From the NCBI GenBank assembly GCA_946545505.1, contig CAMNNN010000021.1, forward strand, positions 1-11,593: a DNA stretch of 11,593 bases, read 5' to 3'. The position numbers and the translations under genes are program-made. The notes beneath the pieces are model-generated. The model did not search any database. It saw only the letters and a program-made list of their open reading frames with translations, and had not been told where the DNA came from. The DNA is from an uncultured Clostridia bacterium. GTDB taxonomy: Bacteria > Bacillota > Clostridia > Saccharofermentanales > Saccharofermentanaceae. Each line of letters opens with the position of its first letter. Within the stretch, counting starts at the first letter, position 1. Of the stretch, positions 1 through 7,286 are shown piece after piece.

Positions 1-676
1 ATCACTCGAGCCGCCGCTCATCGAGAATTTTTCACTGTCCATGAAGCCCGGTGACCGTATAGCAATCGTAGGACCGTCAGGCTGCGGCAAATCGACAATA
101 TCCAAGCTCATCTCAGGACTGTACGATCCCTGGGAGGGCGAGATACTCTTCGACGGCAAGCCGAGATCAGAGTATCCCCGTGAGGTAATGACAGGCGCTC
201 TCGCAGTAGTTGATCAGGACATCATCATGTTCGAGGATACAGTCGCTAACAACATCAAGATGTGGGACTCTTCCATCCGCGACTTCGAGATGATTCTCGC
301 GGCACGTGATGCGCAGATACACGACGATATCGTCAAGCTTCCCGGAGGTTATGACTATAAGCTTAACAGCGGAGGTAAGAACTTCTCCGGAGGCCAGAGA
401 CAGAGAATGGAGATCGCGAGAGTCCTTGCACAGGATCCCACGGTCATCATACTCGATGAAGCAACTTCAGCACTTGATGCCAAGACGGAATACGAGGTAG
501 TTAATTCCATCGTTAACCGCGGCATCACCTGCATAGTAATAGCACACCGTCTCTCCACTATCAGAGACTGTAAAGAGATCATCGTACTCGACAAGGGTAA
601 GGTAGTGGAGCGCGGAACACACGAAGAACTGATGGCGTTGAACGGCGCATATGCCGATCTCGTCACGAGCGAATAA
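1..676 (+). CDS. NHLP-type peptide export ABC transporter, C-terminal ATPase part (5' end outside window)
   Basis: This is the nucleotide-binding domain of an ABC exporter that uses ATP to drive peptide export across the cytoplasmic membrane. The reading frame is open to the left edge and already encodes ATPase sequence ([16 protein letters not shown]) before the first ATG at 41, so that ATG is internal and the gene is truncated by the window. Counting from that ATG, the Walker [10 protein letters not shown] is at 11-19, the Q-loop VVDQD at 56-60, the signature FSGGQRQR at 115-122, the Walker B VIILDE at 135-140 and the H-loop His at 169. All catalytic residues are intact. The stretch [20 protein letters not shown] and the [14 protein letters not shown] wording match what I recall of NHLP bacteriocin exporters carrying an N-terminal C39 peptidase that removes the leader peptide. 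That peptidase and the membrane domain are outside the window, so the subfamily is inferred from the ATPase wording and from the next gene. Confidence 0.8.
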   Translation, partial: SLEPPLIENFSLSMKPGDRIAIVGPSGCGKSTISKLISGLYDPWEGEILFDGKPRSEYPREVMTGALAVVDQDIIMFEDTVANNIKMWDSSIRDFEMILAARDAQIHDDIVKLPGGYDYKLNSGGKNFSGGQRQRMEIARVLAQDPTVIILDEATSALDAKTEYEVVNSIVNRGITCIVIAHRLSTIRDCKEIIVLDKGKVVERGTHEELMALNGAYADLVTSE

Positions 677-686
677 GGGGGAACGC

Positions 687-2879
687 ATGGGTTGGTTTGA
701 GAACCAGATCAATGAGAGGCAAAACGCCGACCAGCAGCTCCTTGAAGATTCGTTCGTAAAGGTAGCTGAGATAATCAACGGCAAGAAGTTCGCCGAGCAG
801 TACAGCGATTCAAGGATCGTAACCAAGACTGCTATCGACGAAGTGCTTAAGTACTATCACTATAAGACCACCGACCTTCCCGGGAACATCACCGAGACCG
901 ACAAGCAGCTCGATTACTGCCTGAGGCCGCACGGCATGATGTACAGAAGCGTGGAGCTGTCGGAAGGCTGGTACAAAGACGCTTTCGGGCCGATACTCGC
1001 GTTCCGTAAGAAGGACGGCAGAGCGGTAGCTCTCATTCCCGGTGCGATCGCGGGTTACACTTACTACGATGCCGAGCACGGCAAGAAGGTGAAGCTTAAC
1101 AGGCACACCGAAAAGCTTTTCGAGACGGATGCGATCTGCTTCTACCGCCCTCTTCCCCAGAAGAAACTAGGCATAGGCGATCTGCTGCTGTACATGCAAA
1201 GCTGCCTGTCATTCAGCGACATCTTCATGATCATACTCGCCTCCCTCGCTTTTTCCGGAGTCGGATTGTTCTTGCCGAGGATCACCAAGATGCTCACGGG
1301 CCCCGTATTAAAGAGCGGAAGCACAAGGGCACTCGTCTGCATCGCACTGGCCATTGTATTCATCTCACTGTCATCGCAGCTTATATCGAGTACGAAGAAC
1401 ATGATCATGTCCAGGCTCAGCACGAAGACTGACATAGGAGTCCAGTCATCAATGATGATCCGTATCATGTCGCTTCCCGCCAGCTTCTTCCGTAAGTACA
1501 ACCCGGGTGAACTTAAGAGCAGATCCCTGTCGGTCAACCAGCTGTGTTCCACGCTTCTTAGCATGGTGCTCGGTACAGGTCTCATGTCACTGACATCTCT
1601 TATCTATATTCCGCAGATCTTCGGCTTCACGCCTTCACTCGTAATACCGTCGCTCATCATCATCGCGGTTACTGTCGCTTTCTCGGTCATTTCCACGCTG
1701 ATGCAGATCAAGATAAACAGACAGTTGATGAACGTCTCCGCCAAGGAGTCCGGTCTGTCCTATTCACTCATAACCGGTGTTCAGAAGATCAGATTATCAG
1801 GTGCCGAGAAGAGAGCTTTCGCCAAGTGGCTCGACCTTTATTCGGAGGAGGCGGCGCTGACTTATAACCCGCCGCTGTTCATCAAAGCAAATCCGGTTAT
1901 CTCTACGGGTATCTCGGTAGTATCTAATATTGTCCTTTATTACATATCCGTCAGAAACGGTATCGACCAGTCTTCGTATTTCGGATTCATGGCAGCTTAC
2001 AACATGCTTATGGGCGCATTTATGTCGCTGTCCGGTATCGCGCTGTCAATCGCATCAATACAGCCGATACTCGAGATGGCTGAGCCGTTCCTCGAGACGG
2101 AGCCCGAGACGGCCGACAACAAGGAAATAGTAACCAAGGTATCAGGCTCTATCGAACTCGATCACGTATCTTTCCGCTATTCGGAAGAGACTCCTTACAT
2201 ACTCGATGATCTGTCGCTCAAGGTAAAGTCCGGCGACTATGTTGCCATCGTAGGAAGAACGGGTTGCGGCAAATCCACGCTTGTAAGACTTATGTTAGGC
2301 TTCGAGAAGCCCGAGAAGGGTTCCGTATTCTACGACAACCGCGACATCAACAGTCTCGATCTTGCTTCACTGCGCCGTAAGATCGGAACTGTCACACAGG
2401 ACGCAGGCCTGTTCCAGGGAGACATCTATTCCAATATAGTTATCACAGCACCCGAGCTGACGCTCGACGATGCATGGGAAGCGGCCGAGAAGGCCGGTGT
2501 AGCGGACGACATCCGTGCCATGCCTATGGGAATGCATACGATCATCTCCGAAGGCCAGGGCGGCATCTCAGGAGGTCAGCGTCAGCGTATCATGATCGCG
2601 AGAGCTATCGCCCCCAAGCCGAAAGTACTGATTTTCGACGAGGCTACTTCTGCGCTCGATAATAAAACTCAGAAGATGGTTAACGACTCGCTCGATGCCA
2701 TGGGCTGCACGCGTATCGTTATCGCTCACAGACTCTCCACCATAAAGCACTGTGACCGTATCCTCGTACTGGACGGAGGCAAGATCATCGAAGACGGCAC
2801 ATACGATGAACTCATCGCCCGGAAAGGATTCTTCGCAGAGCTCGTCGAGAGACAGAAGCTGGATACAGGTAACGCCTGA
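687..2879 (+). CDS. NHLP-type bacteriocin export ABC transporter, permease/ATPase subunit
   Basis: A complete 730-residue half-transporter, the likely partner of the preceding gene in exporting a modified peptide. I chose the ATG at 687 because AAGGGGGA (675-682) sits just upstream; the earlier in-frame ATG at 651 would overlap the previous gene by 26 bases and has no such site. Residues 1 to about 170 form a soluble region without the Cys-His peptidase signature. A six-helix type membrane domain spans roughly 176-458, and the ATPase follows: Walker A GRTGCGKST at 523-531, Q-loop VTQD, signature ISGGQRQR starting at 627, Walker B VLIFDE at 647-652, H-loop His 681. An ABC exporter with a long non-peptidase N-terminal extension directly behind a second exporter ATPase is the arrangement known for NHLP/NHLM systems. 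The assignment rests on recalled family features, not on a search. The gap to the upstream gene is 10 bases, so the two are co-translated from one mRNA. Confidence 0.82.
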   Translation: MGWFENQINERQNADQQLLEDSFVKVAEIINGKKFAEQYSDSRIVTKTAIDEVLKYYHYKTTDLPGNITETDKQLDYCLRPHGMMYRSVELSEGWYKDAFGPILAFRKKDGRAVALIPGAIAGYTYYDAEHGKKVKLNRHTEKLFETDAICFYRPLPQKKLGIGDLLLYMQSCLSFSDIFMIILASLAFSGVGLFLPRITKMLTGPVLKSGSTRALVCIALAIVFISLSSQLISSTKNMIMSRLSTKTDIGVQSSMMIRIMSLPASFFRKYNPGELKSRSLSVNQLCSTLLSMVLGTGLMSLTSLIYIPQIFGFTPSLVIPSLIIIAVTVAFSVISTLMQIKINRQLMNVSAKESGLSYSLITGVQKIRLSGAEKRAFAKWLDLYSEEAALTYNPPLFIKANPVISTGISVVSNIVLYYISVRNGIDQSSYFGFMAAYNMLMGAFMSLSGIALSIASIQPILEMAEPFLETEPETADNKEIVTKVSGSIELDHVSFRYSEETPYILDDLSLKVKSGDYVAIVGRTGCGKSTLVRLMLGFEKPEKGSVFYDNRDINSLDLASLRRKIGTVTQDAGLFQGDIYSNIVITAPELTLDDAWEAAEKAGVADDIRAMPMGMHTIISEGQGGISGGQRQRIMIARAIAPKPKVLIFDEATSALDNKTQKMVNDSLDAMGCTRIVIAHRLSTIKHCDRILVLDGGKIIEDGTYDELIARKGFFAELVERQKLDTGNA

Positions 2880-2923
2880 TATCCGCTTATTGACTACCTG
2901 CAGTTAGTACAAAGCATAATAAA

Positions 2924-2952
2924 ACCCCCGGAAGCAATTCCGAGGGTCTTTT
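2924..2952. terminator. Bidirectional intrinsic terminator between convergent operons
   Basis: The arms ACCCCCGGAA (2924-2933) and TTCCGAGGGT (2938-2947) pair with one C/A mismatch around a GCAA loop, which is a GNRA-type tetraloop on the + strand. A T-rich run (TCTTTTGTTG) follows on the + strand. On the - strand the hairpin is followed by TTTTATTATG. It can therefore end both the transporter transcript coming from the left and the rplM-rpsI transcript coming from the right. Confidence 0.85.
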
Positions 2953-2980
2953 GTTGTTCGTTTGATATCCGTTCTGAAGA

Positions 2981-3391
2981 TTATCTCTTGGAGAACTGTG
3001 AAGCCTTACGAGCCTTCTTCAAACCGTACTTCTTTCTTTCCTTCATACGAGCGTCTCTTGTGAGGAAACCGGAAGTCTTAAGTGTTGCCTTGTAAGCATC
3101 AGCATCAGCTTCAACGAGAGCCTTAGCGATACCGTGACGGATAGCACCGGCCTGACCGGAGATACCGCCGCCGATAGCCTTAGCGATTACGTCAAACTTG
3201 CCTGTTGTATCTGTAGCAACGAGGGGCTGACGAACGATGAGCTTCAGAGTATCGAGACCGAAGTACTCGTCGATATCCTTGCCGTTGATCGTGATCTTGC
3301 CGTTACCGGGTACGAGACGTACACAAGCTGTAGCGTCCTTACGGCGACCTGTGCCATAGAAATATACTTTGCTTGATTTCTTTGTAGCCAT
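2981..3391 (-). CDS. rpsI: 30S ribosomal protein S9
   Basis: S9 is a small-subunit protein whose C-terminal tail reaches the P-site tRNA. The 136-residue product carries the family landmarks: [15 protein letters not shown] near the N-terminus, [28 protein letters not shown] in the middle, and the basic tail [18 protein letters not shown] ending in the conserved S-K-R. Family length is about 130 residues, so it is complete. The ATG is preceded by GGAGG (bases 3399-3403) at a normal distance. It follows rplM by 15 bases, the standard bacterial rplM-rpsI arrangement, and the transcript ends at the bidirectional terminator. Confidence 0.98.
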   Translation of the reverse strand: MATKKSSKVYFYGTGRRKDATACVRLVPGNGKITINGKDIDEYFGLDTLKLIVRQPLVATDTTGKFDVIAKAIGGGISGQAGAIRHGIAKALVEADADAYKATLKTSGFLTRDARMKERKKYGLKKARKASQFSKR

Positions 3392-3406
3392 TTTCTATCC
3401 TCCGTA

Positions 3407-3841
3407 TTACTGCTCGAATGTGTACTCAACGGGCTTCTGAGCAGCCTGATCGTGCTCTGCGCCTGCGTATACATGAAGCTTTCTGAACATCTGGCGTCCG
3501 AGGGAGTTCTTAGGGAGCATACCCTTAACTGCGAGCTCGAGTACCTTCTCAGGCTTCTTGTCCATCATTGTTCTGTAGTCGACTTCTGTCATTCCGCCCG
3601 GGAAACCGGAGTGATGACGATAAAGCTTCTGATCAAGCTTCTTACCTGTAAGAACCATCTTGGAAGCGTTAACTACGATTACGTAATCACCTGTATCTGC
3701 GAAAGGTGTGTAAGTGGGCTTATGCTTACCGCGGAGAAGTCTTGCAACTTCTGTAGCGAGACGTCCGAGTGTCTTACCGGAAGCGTCGATTACAAGCCAC
3801 TGTCTCTCGATATTTGAAGGTGTAGCAACAAATGTCTTCAT
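3407..3841 (-). CDS. rplM: 50S ribosomal protein L13
   Basis: L13 is an early-assembly large-subunit protein that binds 23S rRNA. The 144-residue product has the expected length and motifs: a W-x-V-I-D-A start region ([16 protein letters not shown]), [43 protein letters not shown], and [30 protein letters not shown] near the C-terminus. An AAGGAG ribosome binding site lies at 3852-3857. It is the first gene of its own two-gene transcript, with a clear promoter about 75 bases upstream of the start codon. Confidence 0.98.
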   Translation of the reverse strand: MKTFVATPSNIERQWLVIDASGKTLGRLATEVARLLRGKHKPTYTPFADTGDYVIVVNASKMVLTGKKLDQKLYRHHSGFPGGMTEVDYRTMMDKKPEKVLELAVKGMLPKNSLGRQMFRKLHVYAGAEHDQAAQKPVEYTFEQ

Positions 3842-3869
3842 ATGACTTTAACTCCTTATTTCTTTATAA

Positions 3870-3886
3870 AGCGCCCTCAAAGCGCT
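3870..3886 (-). promoter_or_regulatory. Hairpin at the predicted 5' end of the rplM mRNA
   Basis: The arms AGCGC and GCGCT pair around a 7-base loop. From the promoter position, transcription should begin near 3885, so this hairpin would occupy the very 5' end of the mRNA, about 12 bases ahead of the Shine-Dalgarno site. It could protect the mRNA end or belong to an L13-type autoregulatory leader, which is known in Bacillota. The five-pair stem is too short to assign it to that RNA family from sequence alone. Confidence 0.4.
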
Positions 3887-3891
3887 CAAGT

Positions 3892-3920
3892 ATATTACTT
3901 GCTTGGCAAGGCCAAGTCAA
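3892..3920 (-). promoter_or_regulatory. Sigma-A type promoter for rplM-rpsI
   Basis: Read on the - strand, TTGACT (3915-3920) and TAATAT (3892-3897) are separated by exactly 17 bases, an almost consensus housekeeping promoter. Predicted initiation is near 3885, leaving a leader of about 44 bases before the rplM start codon. It lies in the gap after the lipoprotein gene, so the ribosomal pair does not depend on the upstream operon. Confidence 0.85.
3902..3916. promoter_or_regulatory. Inverted repeat inside the rplM promoter spacer (possible operator)
   Basis: CTTGGC-AAG-GCCAAG is a perfect 6-base inverted repeat with a 3-base centre. It lies between the -35 and -10 elements and touches the -35 hexamer. 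A dimeric repressor bound here would block RNA polymerase. No partner is identifiable, and a short repeat of this kind can arise by chance. Confidence 0.35.
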
Positions 3921-3931
3921 TACTTCAACTG

Positions 3932-3972
3932 AAAAAAGTTTGTGATGCGACGATATTCGCCTTAATTCGTCG
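3932..3972 (-). terminator. Weak terminator-like hairpin after the lipoprotein gene
   Basis: On the - strand CGACGAATT pairs with AATATCGTCG, giving nine pairs with one bulged A and a 6-base loop. A run of six T follows, but only after about 12 bases, so this is not a canonical intrinsic terminator. It falls between the end of the surface-modification operon and the rplM promoter, where a terminator would be expected. The same bases contain two near-identical copies, CGACGATATTC (3948-3958) and CGTCGATATTC (3968-3978), spaced 20 bases apart. Confidence 0.35.
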
Positions 3973-3982
3973 ATATTCTCTT

Positions 3983-4555
3983 TTATTCTACAATCGCAGT
4001 ATATGTAATTGCAGTAACTTTTCCGTTCTCGAAGATAAAGGAAATAAAGCTGTCGCCGAGTGTGTACTCGATGCCTGCGGTTCCGGGCGTTCCCTCTTCC
4101 CCGTAAGCTGCTCTTACTTCATCTTCAGTGGAACCGATGCGGATTCCCTCTGCTGTAGTAACAGTATCGTCCTTAAGCTCTACTGCTGCGATATAGTCAG
4201 CTCCGTCTCTTGTGTAGGAACGTACTACGATGGAGTTGTAAGTGTATACCTTATCAAGACCTTCGAAAGCACAGGAAGGCGCCTCGAAATAATCGTAGTC
4301 GTCACCCAAAGCTGCGATGATGTCGTCAGCGGGAGCGTTCATTCTGATCTCAATGCCGTTATATGTAAATACATATGCCTCAGCAGCCGCATCCTCGGAA
4401 GCTGCAGGATCCTCATCACCTGCATTCTGTGCTGATTCAGCAGTCTGTCCGCCGGACAGAACTACGGGAGCTGTATCTTCGTCGCCGGAAGAACATGCTG
4501 CAGCCGTGAAAGCCATGCTTGCCATAAGTACTACTGATAAGATCTTCTTATTCAT
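3983..4555 (-). CDS. Small secreted lipoprotein of unknown function
   Basis: The 190-residue product begins with a lipoprotein signal peptide: basic MNKK, a hydrophobic stretch, then TAAAC with the lipidated Cys at 21. An acidic, Ala-rich linker (about 22-60) would hold the folded part off the membrane. The rest looks like two related units, about 61-125 (YNGIEIRMNAPADDIIAALG) and 137-190 (GIRIGSTEDEVRAAYG). Each is a short strand followed by a helix of the D-x-I/V-x-A-x-x-G type, reminiscent of the helix-strand pattern of BamE/SmpA-like domains. I do not recognise a named family. An AAAGGA site (4565-4570) supports the start, and only 17 bases separate it from the DltD-like gene, so it appears to be the last gene of that operon and may act on the same surface polymer. 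Confidence 0.8.
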   Translation of the reverse strand: MNKKILSVVLMASMAFTAAACSSGDEDTAPVVLSGGQTAESAQNAGDEDPAASEDAAAEAYVFTYNGIEIRMNAPADDIIAALGDDYDYFEAPSCAFEGLDKVYTYNSIVVRSYTRDGADYIAAVELKDDTVTTAEGIRIGSTEDEVRAAYGEEGTPGTAGIEYTLGDSFISFIFENGKVTAITYTAIVE

Positions 4556-4574
4556 GAATCATTTTCCTTTCGAA

Positions 4575-5675
4575 TCAGTTCTCAATAGCGTTCGCGCCCC
4601 AGCTTCGAAGTTCTCCGTACTGTGCGAGTTCCGCGTTCTGGGCATCGCGTAATTCGTCGTAGAATAATATATCATCTTCCCACATCTGTGCAACATCAGC
4701 GACCTGCCTGTAATCGGTAAGATCGTAGTTTGTCACGAGGTACTGACCTATATAATCCGCGAACTTCTCCGCACCCGACAGGTTCAGGTGAAGACCCGCG
4801 TCGTATGTATCGACGGACATATCAAGTCCGATCTGGTCTCTTAGATAGATGTAGTTAATATAAGGAACATCATTAGCCGCAGCGAAGTCCCTCACCTGCT
4901 CGTCCCACTGCTCATACCAGTAAGGATAAAGAGTCGGAGCCTTGATCAGAACGAGCCGGATGTTATTCTCACGGCAAAGCTCGACGATACGGCTCAAGTA
5001 CTCCATGGAAGTCTCGGGCAGCGTATAATCCGCAAGCGGTGTGGGATCCGGGAATGTCGCCTCGGGAAGCACATCAGTTCTCATGTAGTAGCCGTTGACA
5101 GTAACACGGTCCCTGTCGAAAACATGCTCATAATCCGTAGCCGTCAGCTCGCTCCATCTGGAGTGGTAACGAAGGAACGGGAAAACATAATCGAGCATAT
5201 TCTCATCTTCGGTCATGGAAGCTTCGATGGCATCCCACTTGGAACGGGACCAGCGCATGCCGTCGAGCGTCATTCGGTTATAGGACTCGCTCTGGGGTTC
5301 GCCGTACTTCAATGCAAGCACGTTGAAGACGACTACCCTCGGGGTCTCATAGCGAAGCGTATCCTCGAGAAGATAATAAGACTGCCATGTAAGCTGCTGT
5401 GCACTTCCTCTTATGTACGAAGAGATACCGTAATCACGGAACAGAACCACTGTGGAGATATTCTCATATACTTCGCAGTCACCGAGGAATATAACCTCAT
5501 GAGGCTCTTCGCTGTCGTAGTACTCGGCTATCATGGATCCTTCCACGATACCCTTCTGATACTTGGGACTAAGCAGATTCTGCAGCATATATAAAGCGGC
5601 AACGGTAATAACCACACCAAGTACGGTGCACAGAATCTTATAGATCTTATTTCCTTTTTCCGATAATGCTTTCAT
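4575..5675 (-). CDS. DltD-like SGNH-fold membrane-anchored protein with Cys at the nucleophile position
   Basis: DltD, AlgJ and AlgX-type partners of MBOAT acyltransferases sit outside the membrane and help hand the acyl group to a polymer. This 366-residue product has an N-terminal signal anchor (about 11-35) followed by an SGNH-like domain. Block I reads VIFLGDCEVYENI (Cys 67 where the GDS Ser would be), a second block reads RGSAQQ (89-94), and the C-terminal block DAGLHLNLSGAEKFADYI supplies the Asp 292 and His 296 candidates. The ATG at 5675 is chosen because AGAGG (5682-5686) lies six bases before it. A GTG at 5690 and an ATG at 5681 are in frame, but both lie upstream of or right beside that site. 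It follows the MBOAT gene by about 24 bases. Family assignment rests on these motifs and on context. Confidence 0.75.
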   Translation of the reverse strand: MKALSEKGNKIYKILCTVLGVVITVAALYMLQNLLSPKYQKGIVEGSMIAEYYDSEEPHEVIFLGDCEVYENISTVVLFRDYGISSYIRGSAQQLTWQSYYLLEDTLRYETPRVVVFNVLALKYGEPQSESYNRMTLDGMRWSRSKWDAIEASMTEDENMLDYVFPFLRYHSRWSELTATDYEHVFDRDRVTVNGYYMRTDVLPEATFPDPTPLADYTLPETSMEYLSRIVELCRENNIRLVLIKAPTLYPYWYEQWDEQVRDFAAANDVPYINYIYLRDQIGLDMSVDTYDAGLHLNLSGAEKFADYIGQYLVTNYDLTDYRQVADVAQMWEDDILFYDELRDAQNAELAQYGELRSWGANAIEN

Positions 5676-5681
5676 TCTCAT

Positions 5682-5686
5682 CCTCT
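5682..5686 (-). promoter_or_regulatory. Ribosome binding site that decides the DltD-like start
   Basis: AGAGG on the - strand stands six bases from the ATG at 5675. Using the GTG at 5690 would place this site inside the coding region, and the ATG at 5681 would leave no spacing. Confidence 0.6.
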
Positions 5687-5699
5687 GCACTGTACTTCA

Positions 5700-7286
5700 T
5701 CAGAACTGGTTATAGATAAACTGCGATGCATCATATCCCGTGCCGTAAGCGCCGAATACAAGCGTCGCAAGAAGTAATGCCACACATGAAAGTACGAAGA
5801 GAGCATAGTTCCCGTCGTACAAACTCTCGCGGACTTCCCTGCCCTTAAGCTTCCTGTAGAGGCTTACAAGGAACACTATCACGACAGCAATTCCGGCCAC
5901 CGTATAATCAGCCTTGTTAAGACCTAATTCGAGTAATGCTCCGCTCATTACCTTGCCGATGTTCGTGGGAAGAAACATCGAACCGAACATTCTGAATGTG
6001 AGTCCGACATTTCTGTAACAGTCGAACAGCTTCAATGAACTCATAAGAAGGAATGTCCTTAAGATCTCGAATGCGCTGTACCACTTCCTGCCCTTGAATC
6101 CGAACTTACCGTGGAACTTCGCATAAAGAGGCTCGAGCTCCTGGGATGCCATGATAACAACGAAGTTCATGAGACCCCACACTACGAAATGCCATGCGGC
6201 TCCGTGCCAGATACCTGTGGCAAGCCATACGCAGAAGCAGGAAATATAGACAGTAACTCTCTTTCCTACCGCATTTCCGAGATGCTGACGCGACCACTTG
6301 GAAAGCTTAAGCATAGTGGGAGATACAGAAAGCGGATAGAAGATATAATCCGTGAACCACGTACCCATAGTGATGTGCCAGCGGTTCCAGTATTCCTTGA
6401 TATTCTTGGAAAAATAAGGAAGATCGAAGTTCTCCTTGACCTTGATTCCGAGAACCTGCGCGATACCGATCGTGATGTCGATACCGCCGGTAAAATCGCA
6501 GTAAAGTTGTGCGGCATAGAGCATCATTACTACGAATACGAACGCCCTGTTGTACTCATCGGGAGAAGCCGTAAGAGCCTTCAACGCGACGACGAGGCGG
6601 TCAGCGATAACGAGTTTCTTGAAGTAACCCCAGAGTATCCTTATGAATCCCAGACTGAAGTTTCTGAACTCGAACGGCATGGGATCATATAAAGTCTTGC
6701 TCAAATCCTCATAACGGCTGATAGGGCCCTGGACCAGCTGTGGGAAGAATGATGTGAACAGCAGGAACTTAAAGAAATTTCTCTGAGCCTTAATCGTGCC
6801 TCTGCTTATATCGATCGAATACGATACAGTCTGGAAAGTATAGAACGAGATACCCATCGGAATGATGATATTCACGAAGTTAAGAGGCTCGCTTCTAAAG
6901 CTGTTGACCGTCTCGATAACGAAGTTGGTGTACTTGGTAGCAGCGAGGATTCCGAGATTAATGAGAAGCGACAGCACGAGGAGCAGTCTGCTTACGCGGG
7001 CAGTGGTGTTCTTGTACTTCTTCTTCGAATCGGGATCGAATGAATCCTTGTTGGCCTTAAGATATGCTTTACGCTTCGAATTGTAGTCTTCCGTGATTAT
7101 CGCGAACACGAATGCCGTGAACGCCGTTACGCTGATGAAGATCAGGTAGCGCGGATCCGCGAACCAGTAGAAAGCCAGGGATGCTATCAGAAGCAGTCCC
7201 CATCTCTCATTACGCGGAACAAAAGCGTAATAGACTAGGGTCAGTACCGCTACAAAAACTACGAACTCGACGGAGGTAAAGAGCAT
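5700..7286 (-). CDS. MBOAT family membrane O-acyltransferase (DltB/AlgI type)
   Basis: A polytopic membrane enzyme that would take an acyl or aminoacyl group from the carrier protein inside the cell and transfer it to an acceptor outside. The 528-residue product is hydrophobic throughout. It shows FFPQLVQGPISRYEDL (180-195), CDFTGGIDI (263-271), the NRWHITMGTWFTDYIFYPL block with His 304, and TGIWHGAAWHFVVWG with the catalytic-type His 361. The C-terminus FIYNQF resembles the FIYFxF ending of AlgI-like enzymes. At 528 residues it is closer to AlgI than to typical DltB (about 400). Its length includes a charged segment (66-96) between membrane helices. The start codon overlaps the carrier gene's stop by one base (TAATG), with GAGGAAG upstream, indicating translational coupling. 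The substrate cannot be read from sequence; the neighbouring adenylating enzyme suggests an amino acid. Confidence 0.92.
   Translation of the reverse strand: MLFTSVEFVVFVAVLTLVYYAFVPRNERWGLLLIASLAFYWFADPRYLIFISVTAFTAFVFAIITEDYNSKRKAYLKANKDSFDPDSKKKYKNTTARVSRLLLVLSLLINLGILAATKYTNFVIETVNSFRSEPLNFVNIIIPMGISFYTFQTVSYSIDISRGTIKAQRNFFKFLLFTSFFPQLVQGPISRYEDLSKTLYDPMPFEFRNFSLGFIRILWGYFKKLVIADRLVVALKALTASPDEYNRAFVFVVMMLYAAQLYCDFTGGIDITIGIAQVLGIKVKENFDLPYFSKNIKEYWNRWHITMGTWFTDYIFYPLSVSPTMLKLSKWSRQHLGNAVGKRVTVYISCFCVWLATGIWHGAAWHFVVWGLMNFVVIMASQELEPLYAKFHGKFGFKGRKWYSAFEILRTFLLMSSLKLFDCYRNVGLTFRMFGSMFLPTNIGKVMSGALLELGLNKADYTVAGIAVVIVFLVSLYRKLKGREVRESLYDGNYALFVLSCVALLLATLVFGAYGTGYDASQFIYNQF

Noticed and set aside
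651..686. Upstream in-frame ATG giving 12 more residues to the second exporter.
   Set aside because: It would overlap the end of the first exporter and lacks a ribosome binding site, while the ATG at 687 has AAGGGGGA just before it.
3948..3978. Two near-identical 11-base copies 20 bases apart, considered as a regulator box pair or the start of a repeat array.
   Set aside because: There are only two imperfect copies, and they are better explained as the arms of the hairpin after the lipoprotein gene. No CRISPR-like or iteron array follows.
3842..4435. A 197-codon open frame on the + strand beginning next to rplM.
   Set aside because: It lies antisense to the rplM leader and to the lipoprotein gene, which has a signal peptide and lipobox. 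The antisense translation is Cys- and Ser-rich without any protein-like pattern.
6111..6692. A 193-codon open frame on the + strand.
   Set aside because: It is a shadow of the MBOAT gene, whose conserved GIWHGAAWH and NRWH blocks fall in this stretch on the - strand.
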